Virus record (IMG/VR): IMGVR_UViG_3300024261_000081
Location: 1-38,311 of that record
Strand: one strand, 5' to 3'
Source of the DNA: a virus
Length of the DNA stretch: 38,311 bases
A model generated the notes under the pieces. It saw nothing but the letters and a program-made list of their open reading frames with translations. It was not told the origin of the DNA and did no database searches. A program made the position numbers and the translations under genes. Below are positions 31,732-38,311 of the stretch, piece by piece. Each line of letters begins with the position of its first letter. The stretch's first letter is position 1.

Positions 31732-32048
31732 GTTGTCAGAGTCTAAAGGAATCGTCAGTAGTAGCAACAGGGTCAGCAATAGGTGCGGGTGTTGGGACTG
31801 CGATCAGTGGGGGTGTAGGTGCGCCGATACTGGGAGCCATGACGGGTGCCTTTGTGACCGATGTAGCGACGGAGGTTTTGACAACAAGCAAAGAGACTCA
31901 GACTATTATCAAGGCGCCTGATAACTTCTTTACATTACTACACAAAATAGTGGAGATAGGTGGATGGACTTTAATGTTAATCTTCGTAGCACCAATGATT
32001 CTGGGGTGGATAATACCAAGCCCAACGAAACTGAACAGAAAGAATTAG
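31602..32048 (+). CDS. Lipoprotein-like glycine-zipper membrane protein (148 aa)
   Basis: Start tentatively GTG 31602 (GTG 31596 and TTG 31623 are alternatives). A basic N-region is followed by L-W-I-A-I-A-I-S-A-S-A-V-G-C, a signal ending in a lipobox-like A-V-G-C (Cys45). A Gly/Ala zipper follows (about 55-85), then K-A-P-D-N-F-F-T-L-L and a C-terminal transmembrane helix (about 122-141). The end resembles lipoproteins in lysis regions of marine podoviruses. The envelope location is likely. Confidence 0.65.
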   Translation: MGKHNKDLECIRSKDQNSNRNRSRIGYLIRNLWIAIAISASAVGCQSLKESSVVATGSAIGAGVGTAISGGVGAPILGAMTGAFVTDVATEVLTTSKETQTIIKAPDNFFTLLHKIVEIGGWTLMLIFVAPMILGWIIPSPTKLNRKN

Positions 32049-32284
32049 TAATAGTAGAGTGGCGTGACATTATAGCAACATCAGGGTGGGAGCAAGAACC
32101 AACTTGCCCCACCTTTTTTAATGTTGGTTGGTTGGTCAGAGAGGATAAGGATGTTATTGTCCTAGCAACCACAAAAGACCTTGATGAATTTACAGGAGAG
32201 TCATCTGATCCTCCTCCTGTTTACTATGGGTTTCATTCTTTTCCTCGTGGAGCCGTTGTTTCTGTTCGGCCTGTTTCATCTTAG
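31964..32284 (+). CDS. Hypothetical 106-aa protein, last gene of the virion operon
   Basis: A soluble 106-aa protein with V-E-W-R-D-I-I-A-T-S-G-W, then V-G-W-L-V-R-E-D-K-D-V-I-V-L-A and H-S-F-P-R-G-A-V, a pattern I recognise from small phage proteins of unknown function. The start overlaps the lipoprotein-like gene by 85 nt, with AGGTGG just upstream. Its 3' end overlaps the oppositely oriented gene ending at 32190 by 95 nt. Confidence 0.65.
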   Translation: MDFNVNLRSTNDSGVDNTKPNETEQKELVIVEWRDIIATSGWEQEPTCPTFFNVGWLVREDKDVIVLATTKDLDEFTGESSDPPPVYYGFHSFPRGAVVSVRPVSS

Positions 32285-32456
32285 CGTAAGTGTCTAGGTT
32301 CATACCTTCTTTACGCAAGAACACTTGCTCCCAAGTTCTCCATATGTTATCACTGCACTGAACTGTTTCGTGTTGGTGAACCCAACACCATCTGGCAAAG
32401 TAATATCTTCTATCCTCTGCCCATTTTTCTTCTTGCTCTTTAGATGGGTTTAACAT
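32190..32456 (-). CDS. Hypothetical 88-aa protein, last gene of the leftward block
   Basis: An 88-aa charged protein with a Trp-rich centre (R-R-Y-Y-F-A-R-W-C-W-V-H) and a Gln/Lys/Glu-rich helical C-terminus. The start overlaps the end of the Mom-like gene by 17 nt. Its final 95 nt are antisense to the last virion gene. No domain recognised. Confidence 0.6.
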   Translation of the reverse strand: MLNPSKEQEEKWAEDRRYYFARWCWVHQHETVQCSDNIWRTWEQVFLRKEGMNLDTYAKMKQAEQKQRLHEEKNETHSKQEEDQMTLL

Positions 32457-33057
32457 TCTTAGGGTACGGTGAAACTTTATATCTTAATGCTTTTCTTGCT
32501 AACTTTTTAAATCTTTTGTCGCCGACAAAATGTACATAGCGATGCTTGATTGATCTAAGTCTATAGCCAACATCGTCACCATGCTCCTCCTCCATTTGTT
32601 TGTAAGTCTTACCTCTGAATGTAGTGTGATGCAGGTGCGGTCTTGACTTTAAATATATTTCTTTTATAGGTTTTGTTTGACCAGTATAGGTAAAGTTAGT
32701 TGCTTGATAGACTATGCCTAAGTGATCCTGCGCTCCGTCTGCATAACTTACTACAATTTTATTGCCTAACTTCTTAAGGGTTTGTCCTACTAACTGGGAT
32801 GCCTCGTTTTTTCTATTGTACTTTAGAACTAATCTATTTAATTCTATAACATCTTTTTTAAACTCTTCGCCGCATACACCCTTGAGCAATGTATGTGATG
32901 GCGGTATACCGTAAGTACATACTCCAACTAACTCTCCATCCTTAAACATACCAAAAGACTTTTGTATTGACGGCATCCTATGAGCATAATGAACGTCAAG
33001 TATTAAAGGCTTAGTGTCTTGATAGTTAATCTGTTCAATTGTGTAGCCTGATTCCAT
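32440..33057 (-). CDS. mom: Mom-like DNA modification protein (GNAT-fold)
   Basis: 205 aa from ATG 33057. A further in-frame ATG at 33165 would lie deep inside the upstream nuclease gene. Conserved stretches of the phage Mom family are visible: H-Y-A-H-R-M-P-S-I-Q-K-S-F-G-M-F-K-D-G-E (about 18-37), C-T-Y-G-I-P-P-S (about 42-49), V-I-E-L-N-R-L-V-L (about 65-73), V-V-S-Y-A-D (about 97-102) and a basic end. The family converts adenine in phage DNA to a bulky N6 derivative that blocks restriction enzymes. Mu's Com activator is not seen. The neighbouring gene is a PD-(D/E)XK nuclease. Confidence 0.82.
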   Translation of the reverse strand: MESGYTIEQINYQDTKPLILDVHYAHRMPSIQKSFGMFKDGELVGVCTYGIPPSHTLLKGVCGEEFKKDVIELNRLVLKYNRKNEASQLVGQTLKKLGNKIVVSYADGAQDHLGIVYQATNFTYTGQTKPIKEIYLKSRPHLHHTTFRGKTYKQMEEEHGDDVGYRLRSIKHRYVHFVGDKRFKKLARKALRYKVSPYPKNVKPI

Positions 33058-33523
33058 CAGTGTTGACTGTTCCGCAGGAATAATCTCGAAGATATTGTGT
33101 TGGTATTTTTGCAAACAAATCATCTCTTCCATTCCTTGTTTTAAGTTTAAAGAAGTCATCCTCATCTACACTGCATTTTAACTTAAGATCATTGTAAATG
33201 TCAACTGGATTTACTAAAATAAAATCATCGTCAGTTTCAAATGCAATCATCCTGTCAACCTTTGTTGGAACACCCCACCCAATATTACCTGCTACATTTT
33301 TAAACTCGTAATAGTGTATTGTAGAATCAACATTTGCATCTTTTCTGTTATTTTTTTTCTTACCTTTTACGTCAATCTTTCCTTCCTTGCAGAGTATATC
33401 CCAGTGTTCATTCCTATCTTCTGATCTTGTTGCTCGTCTGATAAAAGAATCCCCAATCATTTCTATGAATTTGTCTTCAGTAATAAGACCTTTCTCATAA
33501 AAACTTTGCCATTTATTTTTCAT
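33035..33523 (-). CDS. PD-(D/E)XK nuclease-like protein next to the Mom-like gene
   Basis: A 162-aa protein. E39-H-W-D42 followed by K-I-D51-V-K53-G-K-K-K matches the D-x(n)-(D/E)-x-K core of PD-(D/E)XK enzymes; a Tyr/Glu/Phe strand and an N-x-G-W-G-V-P-T segment follow. It could be a Holliday-junction resolvase-like enzyme or a nuclease against host DNA. It overlaps the Mom-like gene by 23 nt, so the two are probably co-translated. Confidence 0.65.
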   Translation of the reverse strand: MKNKWQSFYEKGLITEDKFIEMIGDSFIRRATRSEDRNEHWDILCKEGKIDVKGKKKNNRKDANVDSTIHYYEFKNVAGNIGWGVPTKVDRMIAFETDDDFILVNPVDIYNDLKLKCSVDEDDFFKLKTRNGRDDLFAKIPTQYLRDYSCGTVNTDGIRLHN

Positions 33524-33716
33524 TTATCCAATCCTGTATCCTATCATTTAACTCCTCCTTAGTTTTAACGAACACATTATCAACGTGCATATAAGTTTGC
33601 TCATCAGTGCTTGCTAGAAAGTGCCACCCTTGTGCGGTGTTTGATCTTTCCACCCTGTACTTTCCTACCCTACCCAAGTTAAATGCACTACCCCTACCCC
33701 ATTCAATGCTTGACAT
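33513..33716 (-). CDS. Hypothetical 67-aa protein
   Basis: A 67-aa strand-rich protein (G-K-Y-R-V-E-R, W-H-F-L-A-S-T-D) with a helical C-terminus. It overlaps both neighbours (11-14 nt). No family recognised. Confidence 0.6.
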   Translation of the reverse strand: MSSIEWGRGSAFNLGRVGKYRVERSNTAQGWHFLASTDEQTYMHVDNVFVKTKEELNDRIQDWINEK

Positions 33717-33948
33717 CTGGCCCTCTTGATTCTGGTGTAAACCCTACAACATTATCACCATCATGCTGTCTCAGCATACGCTTTAAAGCCCTCCACATAT
33801 ACTCATGCCCTGCATACTCTGACTGTTGAGCGCAACCCTCAAGTAAAGATTCCATCTCCTCAACGTCAAACAGTTCGTGATCCATGCCGTCTTGGGTTAA
33901 CTCTAGTGCAGAATCAAAATGAAATACAATCATTGCAGGTATACTCAT
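33703..33948 (-). CDS. Hypothetical 81-aa acidic protein
   Basis: An 81-aa acidic, mostly helical protein with a hydrophobic start (I-P-A-M-I-V-F-H-F). It begins inside the stop of the exonuclease gene (4-nt overlap) and overlaps the 67-aa gene. No recognised domain. Confidence 0.6.
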   Translation of the reverse strand: MSIPAMIVFHFDSALELTQDGMDHELFDVEEMESLLEGCAQQSEYAGHEYMWRALKRMLRQHDGDNVVGFTPESRGPDVKH

Positions 33949-34712
33949 TTTATATTTTTTAACCTCTGCTTTAAAGTTTTAGCCGCTAAAAAGGCTTGAA
34001 AGTTTTCTTCGATTTCTGTTGACCTGACCGCTTCAAATTTTCCTGTAGCCTTGTCGCATCTAAGTATGTATGTAGCATCCACTGGAATTCCATGTATATC
34101 TTCGATGGCTTTGGCATATGCCGCAACCTGTAAATAATATTCTGGATAAATTCTTTTACTCGTTTTCCAGTCGATAACACAATATTCCCCATTAATAATA
34201 GCCCTAGCATCAACTGTTCCCGCATATTTATATTTCCTATGATAGATTTTTTCTTCTGATGATTTCCATTCAACTACATTTTCTCCAACCCAATCTTGAA
34301 AAGCATGAATAGCGTTAACAGACTCTTCTTGCTTTGGCATTTCAGGTATGTCACCCTCTGCTATCTTCCAATTAATTGCGGCTTCTACCCACTCATGTGT
34401 AAGGCTACCTATGTTTAAGGCATCTCTTGACACCCCCCTGTAAGCGCCCTTCATTCCTTTTAACAATGGCTCTAAAGCCATTCTAGACTTGTACACGTTA
34501 GTCTTTTTAGATGATGCTTCTTGGTCGAAGAAGAAGTTCTTCTCCAACCAATCACCACCCACCTTTAAAGCCCAAGGTACAAGAGCAGGTTTGGAGATGA
34601 TGTCTAATATTTTAGTAGCATTAGGCACCACCTCTTTACCAACCTTGTATGAATGAAGTTTGCTATCGAATAACATCTCAACAACCTCTCCATCATGGTA
34701 CTCTATCTTCAT
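33945..34712 (-). CDS. RecB/Cas4-like PD-(D/E)XK exonuclease
   Basis: A 255-aa protein with the full RecB-family pattern: G-S-L-T-H106-E-W-V-E, then Y-A-G-T-V-D168-A-R, V-I-D181-W-K183-T-S and L-Q195-V-A-A-Y. These are the His, the two Asp, the Lys and the Q-x3-Y of 5'-3' exonucleases of this family. It probably resects DNA ends so that the Rad52-type protein can anneal them, which gives a phage recombination pair. It overlaps the SSB-like gene by one base. Confidence 0.85.
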   Translation of the reverse strand: MKIEYHDGEVVEMLFDSKLHSYKVGKEVVPNATKILDIISKPALVPWALKVGGDWLEKNFFFDQEASSKKTNVYKSRMALEPLLKGMKGAYRGVSRDALNIGSLTHEWVEAAINWKIAEGDIPEMPKQEESVNAIHAFQDWVGENVVEWKSSEEKIYHRKYKYAGTVDARAIINGEYCVIDWKTSKRIYPEYYLQVAAYAKAIEDIHGIPVDATYILRCDKATGKFEAVRSTEIEENFQAFLAAKTLKQRLKNIK

Positions 34713-34948
34713 TAGAAAGGAACTTCTGTTGAAGAAGATTTACTGGCGTTAGATTTACCAGACCCATTCATGGGTGGTTCCATCCTACCAGAGAAACGAA
34801 GTTTACCAGACTCTTTAGCCCACAAAGATACACGCATCTTGGTTCCGTCAATAAGAGCATACCCTGTAATATCTGGGCGGTTCTCATTACCTTCCTTATC
34901 GTTTATAAACAGCGATACATCTCCATCTTTTTCTTGATAATCACTCAT
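34712..34948 (-). CDS. Small SSB-like protein (78 aa)
   Basis: A 78-aa protein. A strand-rich core (Y-A-L-I-D-G-T-K-M-R-V-S-L-W-A-K, then L-R-F-S-G-R-M-E-P-P) is followed by a Ser-rich tail ending E-V-P-F, similar to the acidic x-I-P-F tip by which single-stranded DNA-binding proteins recruit partners. Position between recombination genes supports a single-strand-binding role. The core is too short for a full OB fold, so this remains tentative. Confidence 0.5.
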   Translation of the reverse strand: MSDYQEKDGDVSLFINDKEGNENRPDITGYALIDGTKMRVSLWAKESGKLRFSGRMEPPMNGSGKSNASKSSSTEVPF

Positions 34949-34957
34949 AAGAGTTTC

Positions 34958-35290
34958 CTATATTAAGTTATTGTTAAATCTTCGATTGGCTTGCTCAGTT
35001 CTCCAGACTTCAATACGAAGTTCCAGTGACTTGAGTTCCCATCTTAGACGCTCTTCGTTTTCAATCGCAACCGCTACACCTTCAATTGTTTTTGCAACCT
35101 GCGGTTGTATTGAAACCCAATTCTCTTTGTCGGCTACCGTTTTTCCTACTGCTGTAGCATACAACAAAGACCTTTGAGTCTTTTTAAATTCTGTTAACTG
35201 ATATGTTTCGGCTTTAGCCTTTGCATATTTAGGAGAAGTTTCTTCTATTTTTTCTAGGTAGCCCTCTACTACCTGCTCAATTGTTTTCAT
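34958..35290 (-). CDS. Hypothetical 110-aa helical recombination-module protein
   Basis: A 110-aa, almost entirely helical, charged protein with probable coiled coils (about residues 15-40 and 75-100). It overlaps the HNH gene by 4 nt. It could be a partner of the exonuclease or annealing protein, but no family is recognised. Confidence 0.6.
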   Translation of the reverse strand: MKTIEQVVEGYLEKIEETSPKYAKAKAETYQLTEFKKTQRSLLYATAVGKTVADKENWVSIQPQVAKTIEGVAVAIENEERLRWELKSLELRIEVWRTEQANRRFNNNLI

Positions 35291-35574
35291 AGTTCTATTA
35301 TACCTTGATTAAATGCTGTGTCAAGTGTTCTAAGAATAAAATATCCCTGCCAATCCATAAACTCTGCGTCACCTGAGTGCATCTTATTGTGACAAGTGAA
35401 ACACATTGGCATTGTCAACCAGTCACTAGCCTTGTAGCCCATGCCCCCTGACAGCGGGGACATCCTACCTTTCAAATGATGAGCGACTACCGTACCATCT
35501 CTTGCTTCACAACCACTACAAGGTAGGGTAGCCACCCATTCTGTATACGCTTTACTCTTGATTCGTTTTGCCAT
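35287..35574 (-). CDS. HNH nuclease (Ref / RecA-dependent-nuclease-like)
   Basis: A 95-aa protein. C19-x2-C22, A-H32-H33-L-K-G, then K-A-S-D-W-L, P-M-C58-x2-C61-H62 and M-H66 form an HNH zinc-finger nuclease. The spacing and the K-A-S-D segment resemble phage P1 Ref and related RecA-dependent nucleases, which cut DNA at RecA-bound sites. It likely acts in recombination or replication. Confidence 0.75.
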   Translation of the reverse strand: MAKRIKSKAYTEWVATLPCSGCEARDGTVVAHHLKGRMSPLSGGMGYKASDWLTMPMCFTCHNKMHSGDAEFMDWQGYFILRTLDTAFNQGIIEL

Positions 35575-35761
35575 TGTTTTTCTTTTGTTCTTCGATTAAT
35601 ATGTTAGCATACTCAATGATCTTTGCCAAGTCTGACAAAGGTTCACCTTTCTTATCCCATCTACTAGCGTATTTTACTATGTTAGCAGAACAAAAGTCAA
35701 GCCTATTTGCAATAATATATTCAATAGGTTGAATCCTCATTATGTAATGCGAAGGTTTCAT
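35552..35761 (-). CDS. DUF3310 protein (T7 gp1.7-like)
   Basis: A 69-aa protein with H5-Y then I-Q-P-I-E-Y (10-15), A-N-I-V-K-Y-A-S-R-W (26-35), D-L-A-K-I-I-E-Y-A. This is the complete DUF3310 signature. In T7 gp1.7 the domain is part of a nucleotide kinase, but here only the short domain is present. It overlaps the HNH gene by 23 nt. Confidence 0.82.
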   Translation of the reverse strand: MKPSHYIMRIQPIEYIIANRLDFCSANIVKYASRWDKKGEPLSDLAKIIEYANILIEEQKKNNGKTNQE

Positions 35762-35763
35762 TT

Positions 35764-35940
35764 TTATTTTCCGTCAGTTACTACCTTGTCAATCAATTGA
35801 TACGTTATATCTTGAAGGTCTCTAACTCTTTCTTGAAGTTCTCCAACCTTTTCATTAAGAGAATCAATTCGTTTTTGCATTTCTAACTTGTGTATTCCAT
35901 CTCTTGGGTAAGAGTATCCATCTAAGTTTGCTCCGCTCAT
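35764..35940 (-). CDS. Small coiled-coil protein (58 aa)
   Basis: Starts at ATG 35938-35940, overlapping the upstream stop as TGATG, and encodes 58 residues. Residues about 18-50 form a clear coiled coil with heptad hydrophobics (L-E-M-Q-K-R-I-D-S-L-N-E-K-V). A G-Y-S-Y-P-R-D segment precedes it. Its stop lies just before the DUF3310 gene. Function unknown. Confidence 0.6.
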   Translation of the reverse strand: MSGANLDGYSYPRDGIHKLEMQKRIDSLNEKVGELQERVRDLQDITYQLIDKVVTDGK

Positions 35941-36230
35941 CATCTAAACCCTACTGGATTAGAATCCCAATCATGGTTAGGTGCAAGTTCAGGGCATATC
36001 CCACCCATTTCTTCCCAATCATCATCGTCGTCATCGTCGTCATCGTCGTCATCCTCTATACTTTCCCACCTGTCTTTTTGCATCTCATCACGTTCATCTT
36101 CTATATCTTTTTTAAAATCTTCTAACCTTTTCAAGGTTATGTTTTGTTTATCAATGCGAAAGGAATCAATAATATCATTAATTTCATTTGCATAATAATC
36201 AAGCGTCTCTTCAAACCCTTTAGTATTCAT
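35940..36230 (-). CDS. Hypothetical protein with 12-Asp tract (96 aa)
   Basis: Start set at ATG 36230, which overlaps the ribonucleotide reductase stop (ATGA); a longer frame to 36254 lies inside that gene. The N-terminal part is helical and charged, and a run of 12 Asp (codons 36018-36053, a GAT/GAC repeat) lies near residue 70, followed by W-E-E-M-G-G-I. The acidic tract could mimic DNA or bind basic proteins. No family recognised. Confidence 0.6.
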   Translation of the reverse strand: MNTKGFEETLDYYANEINDIIDSFRIDKQNITLKRLEDFKKDIEDERDEMQKDRWESIEDDDDDDDDDDDDWEEMGGICPELAPNHDWDSNPVGFR

Positions 36231-37855
36231 ATTCCACACACTCCTGATAAGCATTGCTCTTCTGAATTATCCTCGTAGATCACACCACGTTTAGCGTTAG
36301 CCTCCTCATAAGGTACAGATGTTATAGGTTGCCCACCCCTAGCGCTATCTGGGTACACTGTTAAACCTCTTAACCCACTGGCGTAATCACTAATGATTTT
36401 GGCAAACGACTTTATCTTATCCTCATTGTTAAGATCACTTCCCCATGCGGGAAGGTTTAGCGTGGAACTAATAGCGTGGTCTACATACTTCTGCAACCCA
36501 TGTTGAAATTTAATTCTACGTTCTGGATCAGCGGCAAGATCAACAGCAGATTCAATTTTATCTGGGTCAATACCAGAATCAATTAATCCTTGCGCTGTAC
36601 CGTCAACGACAAACTGATGTTTCCATTTTGTTCCATCCGAAAGGTAACGTCTGCGGTATGCGACTGCGTATATTGGTTCCACCCCAGAAGTAGTCCCTGC
36701 GAGGATAGAGATTGTTCCTGTTGGAGCAATTGCTCTGTAGCCTTTAGGACGGTTGAGAAAAAGTCTGTCGCAGTGTTCGTCTGCCGCTTTTTTACTTTCT
36801 GTTTCATAAACTTTCATCCATTGTTTCAGTTCATCTACCATCTCATATTTGTATCCACGTTTCAGCAACCACTCGTGCATACCCATCAACCCTAAACCAA
36901 TACGACTATTCTTCTGCCTTGTCTCGCTTACTTTTTCGTAGGGAACTTGCGCCCTGATAAGCCCACAAACAAGGAACTTACTAGCAACAGTAACAACATC
37001 CCGAAACTCATCAATGCTGTCAATGTTAGCCATATTAATAGACCCAAGATTACAAACGTCGCTATCATCTTCGCTAGTAATTTCTGTGCAAGCGTTACGA
37101 AGAGTTTCATTTTGTTTGTCTCCAAAATTAAATGAGAATCCGGGCTCTCCTGTCATCAATGCCTGAGTTACATTCTTTAAAAACGTAGGATCAAGGTGTC
37201 GTTTGTCAGCGTTTAGCCATGCGTCATCGTAATTCAAACTGATGTTCATCATATCCAGAGGAGCATGAGCATTGAAGTCTTTTTCTTTTGCCGATTTTAC
37301 TTCATCACTCCAGTTCTTGATGGTCAAAAAGTCGTGAGAATCTTCATGCTTCCAGTTCATGCAACCATACATAGCACTGCGTCTGCTACCACCCTGCATT
37401 ACGTTGCGTCCAATCTCATTGGTTGCAAGTAAGAAAGGAATCGGCCCACTACTAACGCCACCTGTCTTGGATAGCGTTCTACCTTTAGGTCTAAAGTTTG
37501 TAACATCCATTCCAATACCGCCACCTGTCATCAAACATGACCCTGCACGTTTCCAAAGGTCTGCCCATTCTTCCCTGCTATCTTCCTCTGCTTTAAGCAG
37601 GTAACAATTATTATAGAACCTTGCCTCTCTACCTGCATACCACAAGTAGCGACCTCCGGGCAAGAATTTAAAGTTCGCAATGTCTTGGGCAAGTTTATCC
37701 TGATCTGATTTATCCATCAGATTATTTTTCTTACCATCCATAGTGCCACATACACTGTTGACTACATTGTGCGCCTTGTCACTCCAAGTTTCATACGCAT
37801 TGCTTGCATACTTCTGTTTAAAAATTGTCTCGCCTAGTTCGGTTCTAAATTTCAT
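36227..37855 (-). CDS. nrdJ: Class II (B12-dependent) ribonucleotide reductase
   Basis: A 542-aa single-chain enzyme that makes deoxynucleotides for phage replication. The active-site strand is N254-A-C256-T-E258, with redox cysteines C84 and C268 (C-N-L-G-S-I-N) and a C-terminal C535-x4-C540 that recharges them. P-T-G-T-I-S and T-S-G-V-E-P-I are present. No ATP-cone or small-subunit gene is seen, which fits adenosylcobalamin-dependent class II enzymes. It requires host cobalamin. It is coupled to its downstream neighbour by ATGA and overlaps the Rad52-like gene stop by 4 nt. Confidence 0.93.
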   Translation of the reverse strand: MKFRTELGETIFKQKYASNAYETWSDKAHNVVNSVCGTMDGKKNNLMDKSDQDKLAQDIANFKFLPGGRYLWYAGREARFYNNCYLLKAEEDSREEWADLWKRAGSCLMTGGGIGMDVTNFRPKGRTLSKTGGVSSGPIPFLLATNEIGRNVMQGGSRRSAMYGCMNWKHEDSHDFLTIKNWSDEVKSAKEKDFNAHAPLDMMNISLNYDDAWLNADKRHLDPTFLKNVTQALMTGEPGFSFNFGDKQNETLRNACTEITSEDDSDVCNLGSINMANIDSIDEFRDVVTVASKFLVCGLIRAQVPYEKVSETRQKNSRIGLGLMGMHEWLLKRGYKYEMVDELKQWMKVYETESKKAADEHCDRLFLNRPKGYRAIAPTGTISILAGTTSGVEPIYAVAYRRRYLSDGTKWKHQFVVDGTAQGLIDSGIDPDKIESAVDLAADPERRIKFQHGLQKYVDHAISSTLNLPAWGSDLNNEDKIKSFAKIISDYASGLRGLTVYPDSARGGQPITSVPYEEANAKRGVIYEDNSEEQCLSGVCGI

Positions 37856-38304
37856 AGTGATGCCTCATATTCTTTACGCCATTTCTCAATCTCTTTACCA
37901 TGCCTTTCTTCCATAAGTTTGTCATAACCTTCTGGCGTAGCCCATGATGCAGGGTTTCTGTTTGAATCAAACGCTGAAGGGTAGTACAAGTACCGCCCGA
38001 TACCCCACAATACACCCGCTCGTTTGAGTGCATCACTGATACCGCCCTTGTCACCCTCGATATTAGTGTCACCCGCCCCATCAGATTTAGTAACCCATTT
38101 GTCACCTATAAGGCAAGACAGTTTACAAATCATCCTGCCTCCGATATGCTCGTAGTGCGCCTGCCACCCGCCAACATCAAAGACCTCATCAAGTCTGTTC
38201 ATTACCTGACGCGCATCAATGTAAACCAACTCTTTACCACCCGCACCTTTACGCCAGTGATGACTTGCAAAAGGTTTCTTTAACTCTATCTGTATATGTT
38301 TCAT
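37852..38304 (-). CDS. Rad52-family single-strand annealing protein
   Basis: A 150-aa protein. Y-I-D-A-R-Q-V-M-N-R-L-D-E-V-F (28-42), G-G-W (45-47), K-S-D-G-A-G-D-T (73-80) and G-G-I-S-D-A-L-K-R-A-G-V-L-W-G-I-G-R-Y (87-105) are the core of Rad52/Sak-type annealing proteins. It would anneal single strands exposed by the RecB-like exonuclease. The complete gene ends at 38304; the first 143 nt recur at the left end of the window. It overlaps the ribonucleotide reductase start. Confidence 0.9.
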   Translation of the reverse strand: MKHIQIELKKPFASHHWRKGAGGKELVYIDARQVMNRLDEVFDVGGWQAHYEHIGGRMICKLSCLIGDKWVTKSDGAGDTNIEGDKGGISDALKRAGVLWGIGRYLYYPSAFDSNRNPASWATPEGYDKLMEERHGKEIEKWRKEYEASL

Positions 38305-38311
38305 TCTTTTT
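38162..38311. repeat. Right copy of the terminal redundancy
   Basis: The 150 bases match positions 1-150 apart from C at 38185 (T at 24). The first 143 bases lie in the Rad52-like gene, and the last 7 are upstream of its ATG and inside the 3' end of the 69-aa gene. Confidence 0.93.

Noticed and set aside
1-38311. Search for tRNA, CRISPR array, IS element, integrase and attachment site
   Set aside because: No cloverleaf with a T-loop motif, no regular spacer-repeat pattern and no transposase or recombinase motif seen by eye; a tRNAscan or repeat-finder run could still reveal a weak one.

Overview
The window is an essentially complete genome of a tailed, podovirus-like lytic phage, most likely recovered from a marine or other aquatic metagenome. 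The first 150 bases (1-150) recur as the last 150 (38162-38311) with one silent mismatch, so the sequence closes into a circle of about 38,161 bp or carries a short direct terminal repeat. I see no integrase, repressor, tRNA, CRISPR array or insertion sequence. The genome is moderately AT-rich. Genes are packed with ATGA, GTGA and TAATG stop/start overlaps, and several small genes of 27-58 codons sit in those chains. The host is not named by the sequence. A B12-dependent ribonucleotide reductase and two sites resembling gammaproteobacterial Fur boxes would suit a marine proteobacterium, but this is inference.

Layout on the circle: there are two converging gene blocks. The leftward (minus) block runs from 6033 down to 4486 and ends at an intrinsic terminator (4428-4452). 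It restarts at a near-consensus sigma70 promoter (3646-3674) and continues from 3615 through position 1/38161 down to 32190. It encodes small early proteins, a DnaB-type helicase/ATPase, a PD-(D/E)XK nuclease, a Rad52-family annealing protein, class II ribonucleotide reductase, a DUF3310 protein, an HNH nuclease, a small SSB-like protein, a RecB/Cas4-like exonuclease, another PD-(D/E)XK protein and a Mom-like DNA modification enzyme. No DNA polymerase, primase or RNA polymerase is recognisable, so the phage probably borrows the host's.

The rightward (plus) block (6488-32284) is the virion module: an orphan Pro/Gln-rich protein, small and large terminase, P22-like portal, scaffold, SU10-type major capsid protein followed by a strong terminator, adaptor, three fibre-plus-small-protein modules, a tail nozzle-like protein, a TIM-barrel hydrolase-like protein, a GNAT-like protein, a protein with a C-terminal S74 chaperone domain, large ejection-type internal proteins, and a terminal cluster of small membrane proteins including two that overprint each other. 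No sheath, tape measure or tail tube appears, which fits a short-tailed virion.

The two blocks diverge at 6034-6487, which holds two Fur-box-like sites and a separate palindrome, and converge at 32190-32284, where the last genes of each strand overlap tail to tail. A second non-coding region (3616-4195) holds the sigma70 promoter facing left, an extended -10 facing right, a series of hairpins and three exact 12-bp-period AT-rich iterons inside an inverted repeat. It is the best candidate for the replication origin. One small basic gene (4196-4363, plus strand) lies directly beyond it, against the direction of its neighbours.
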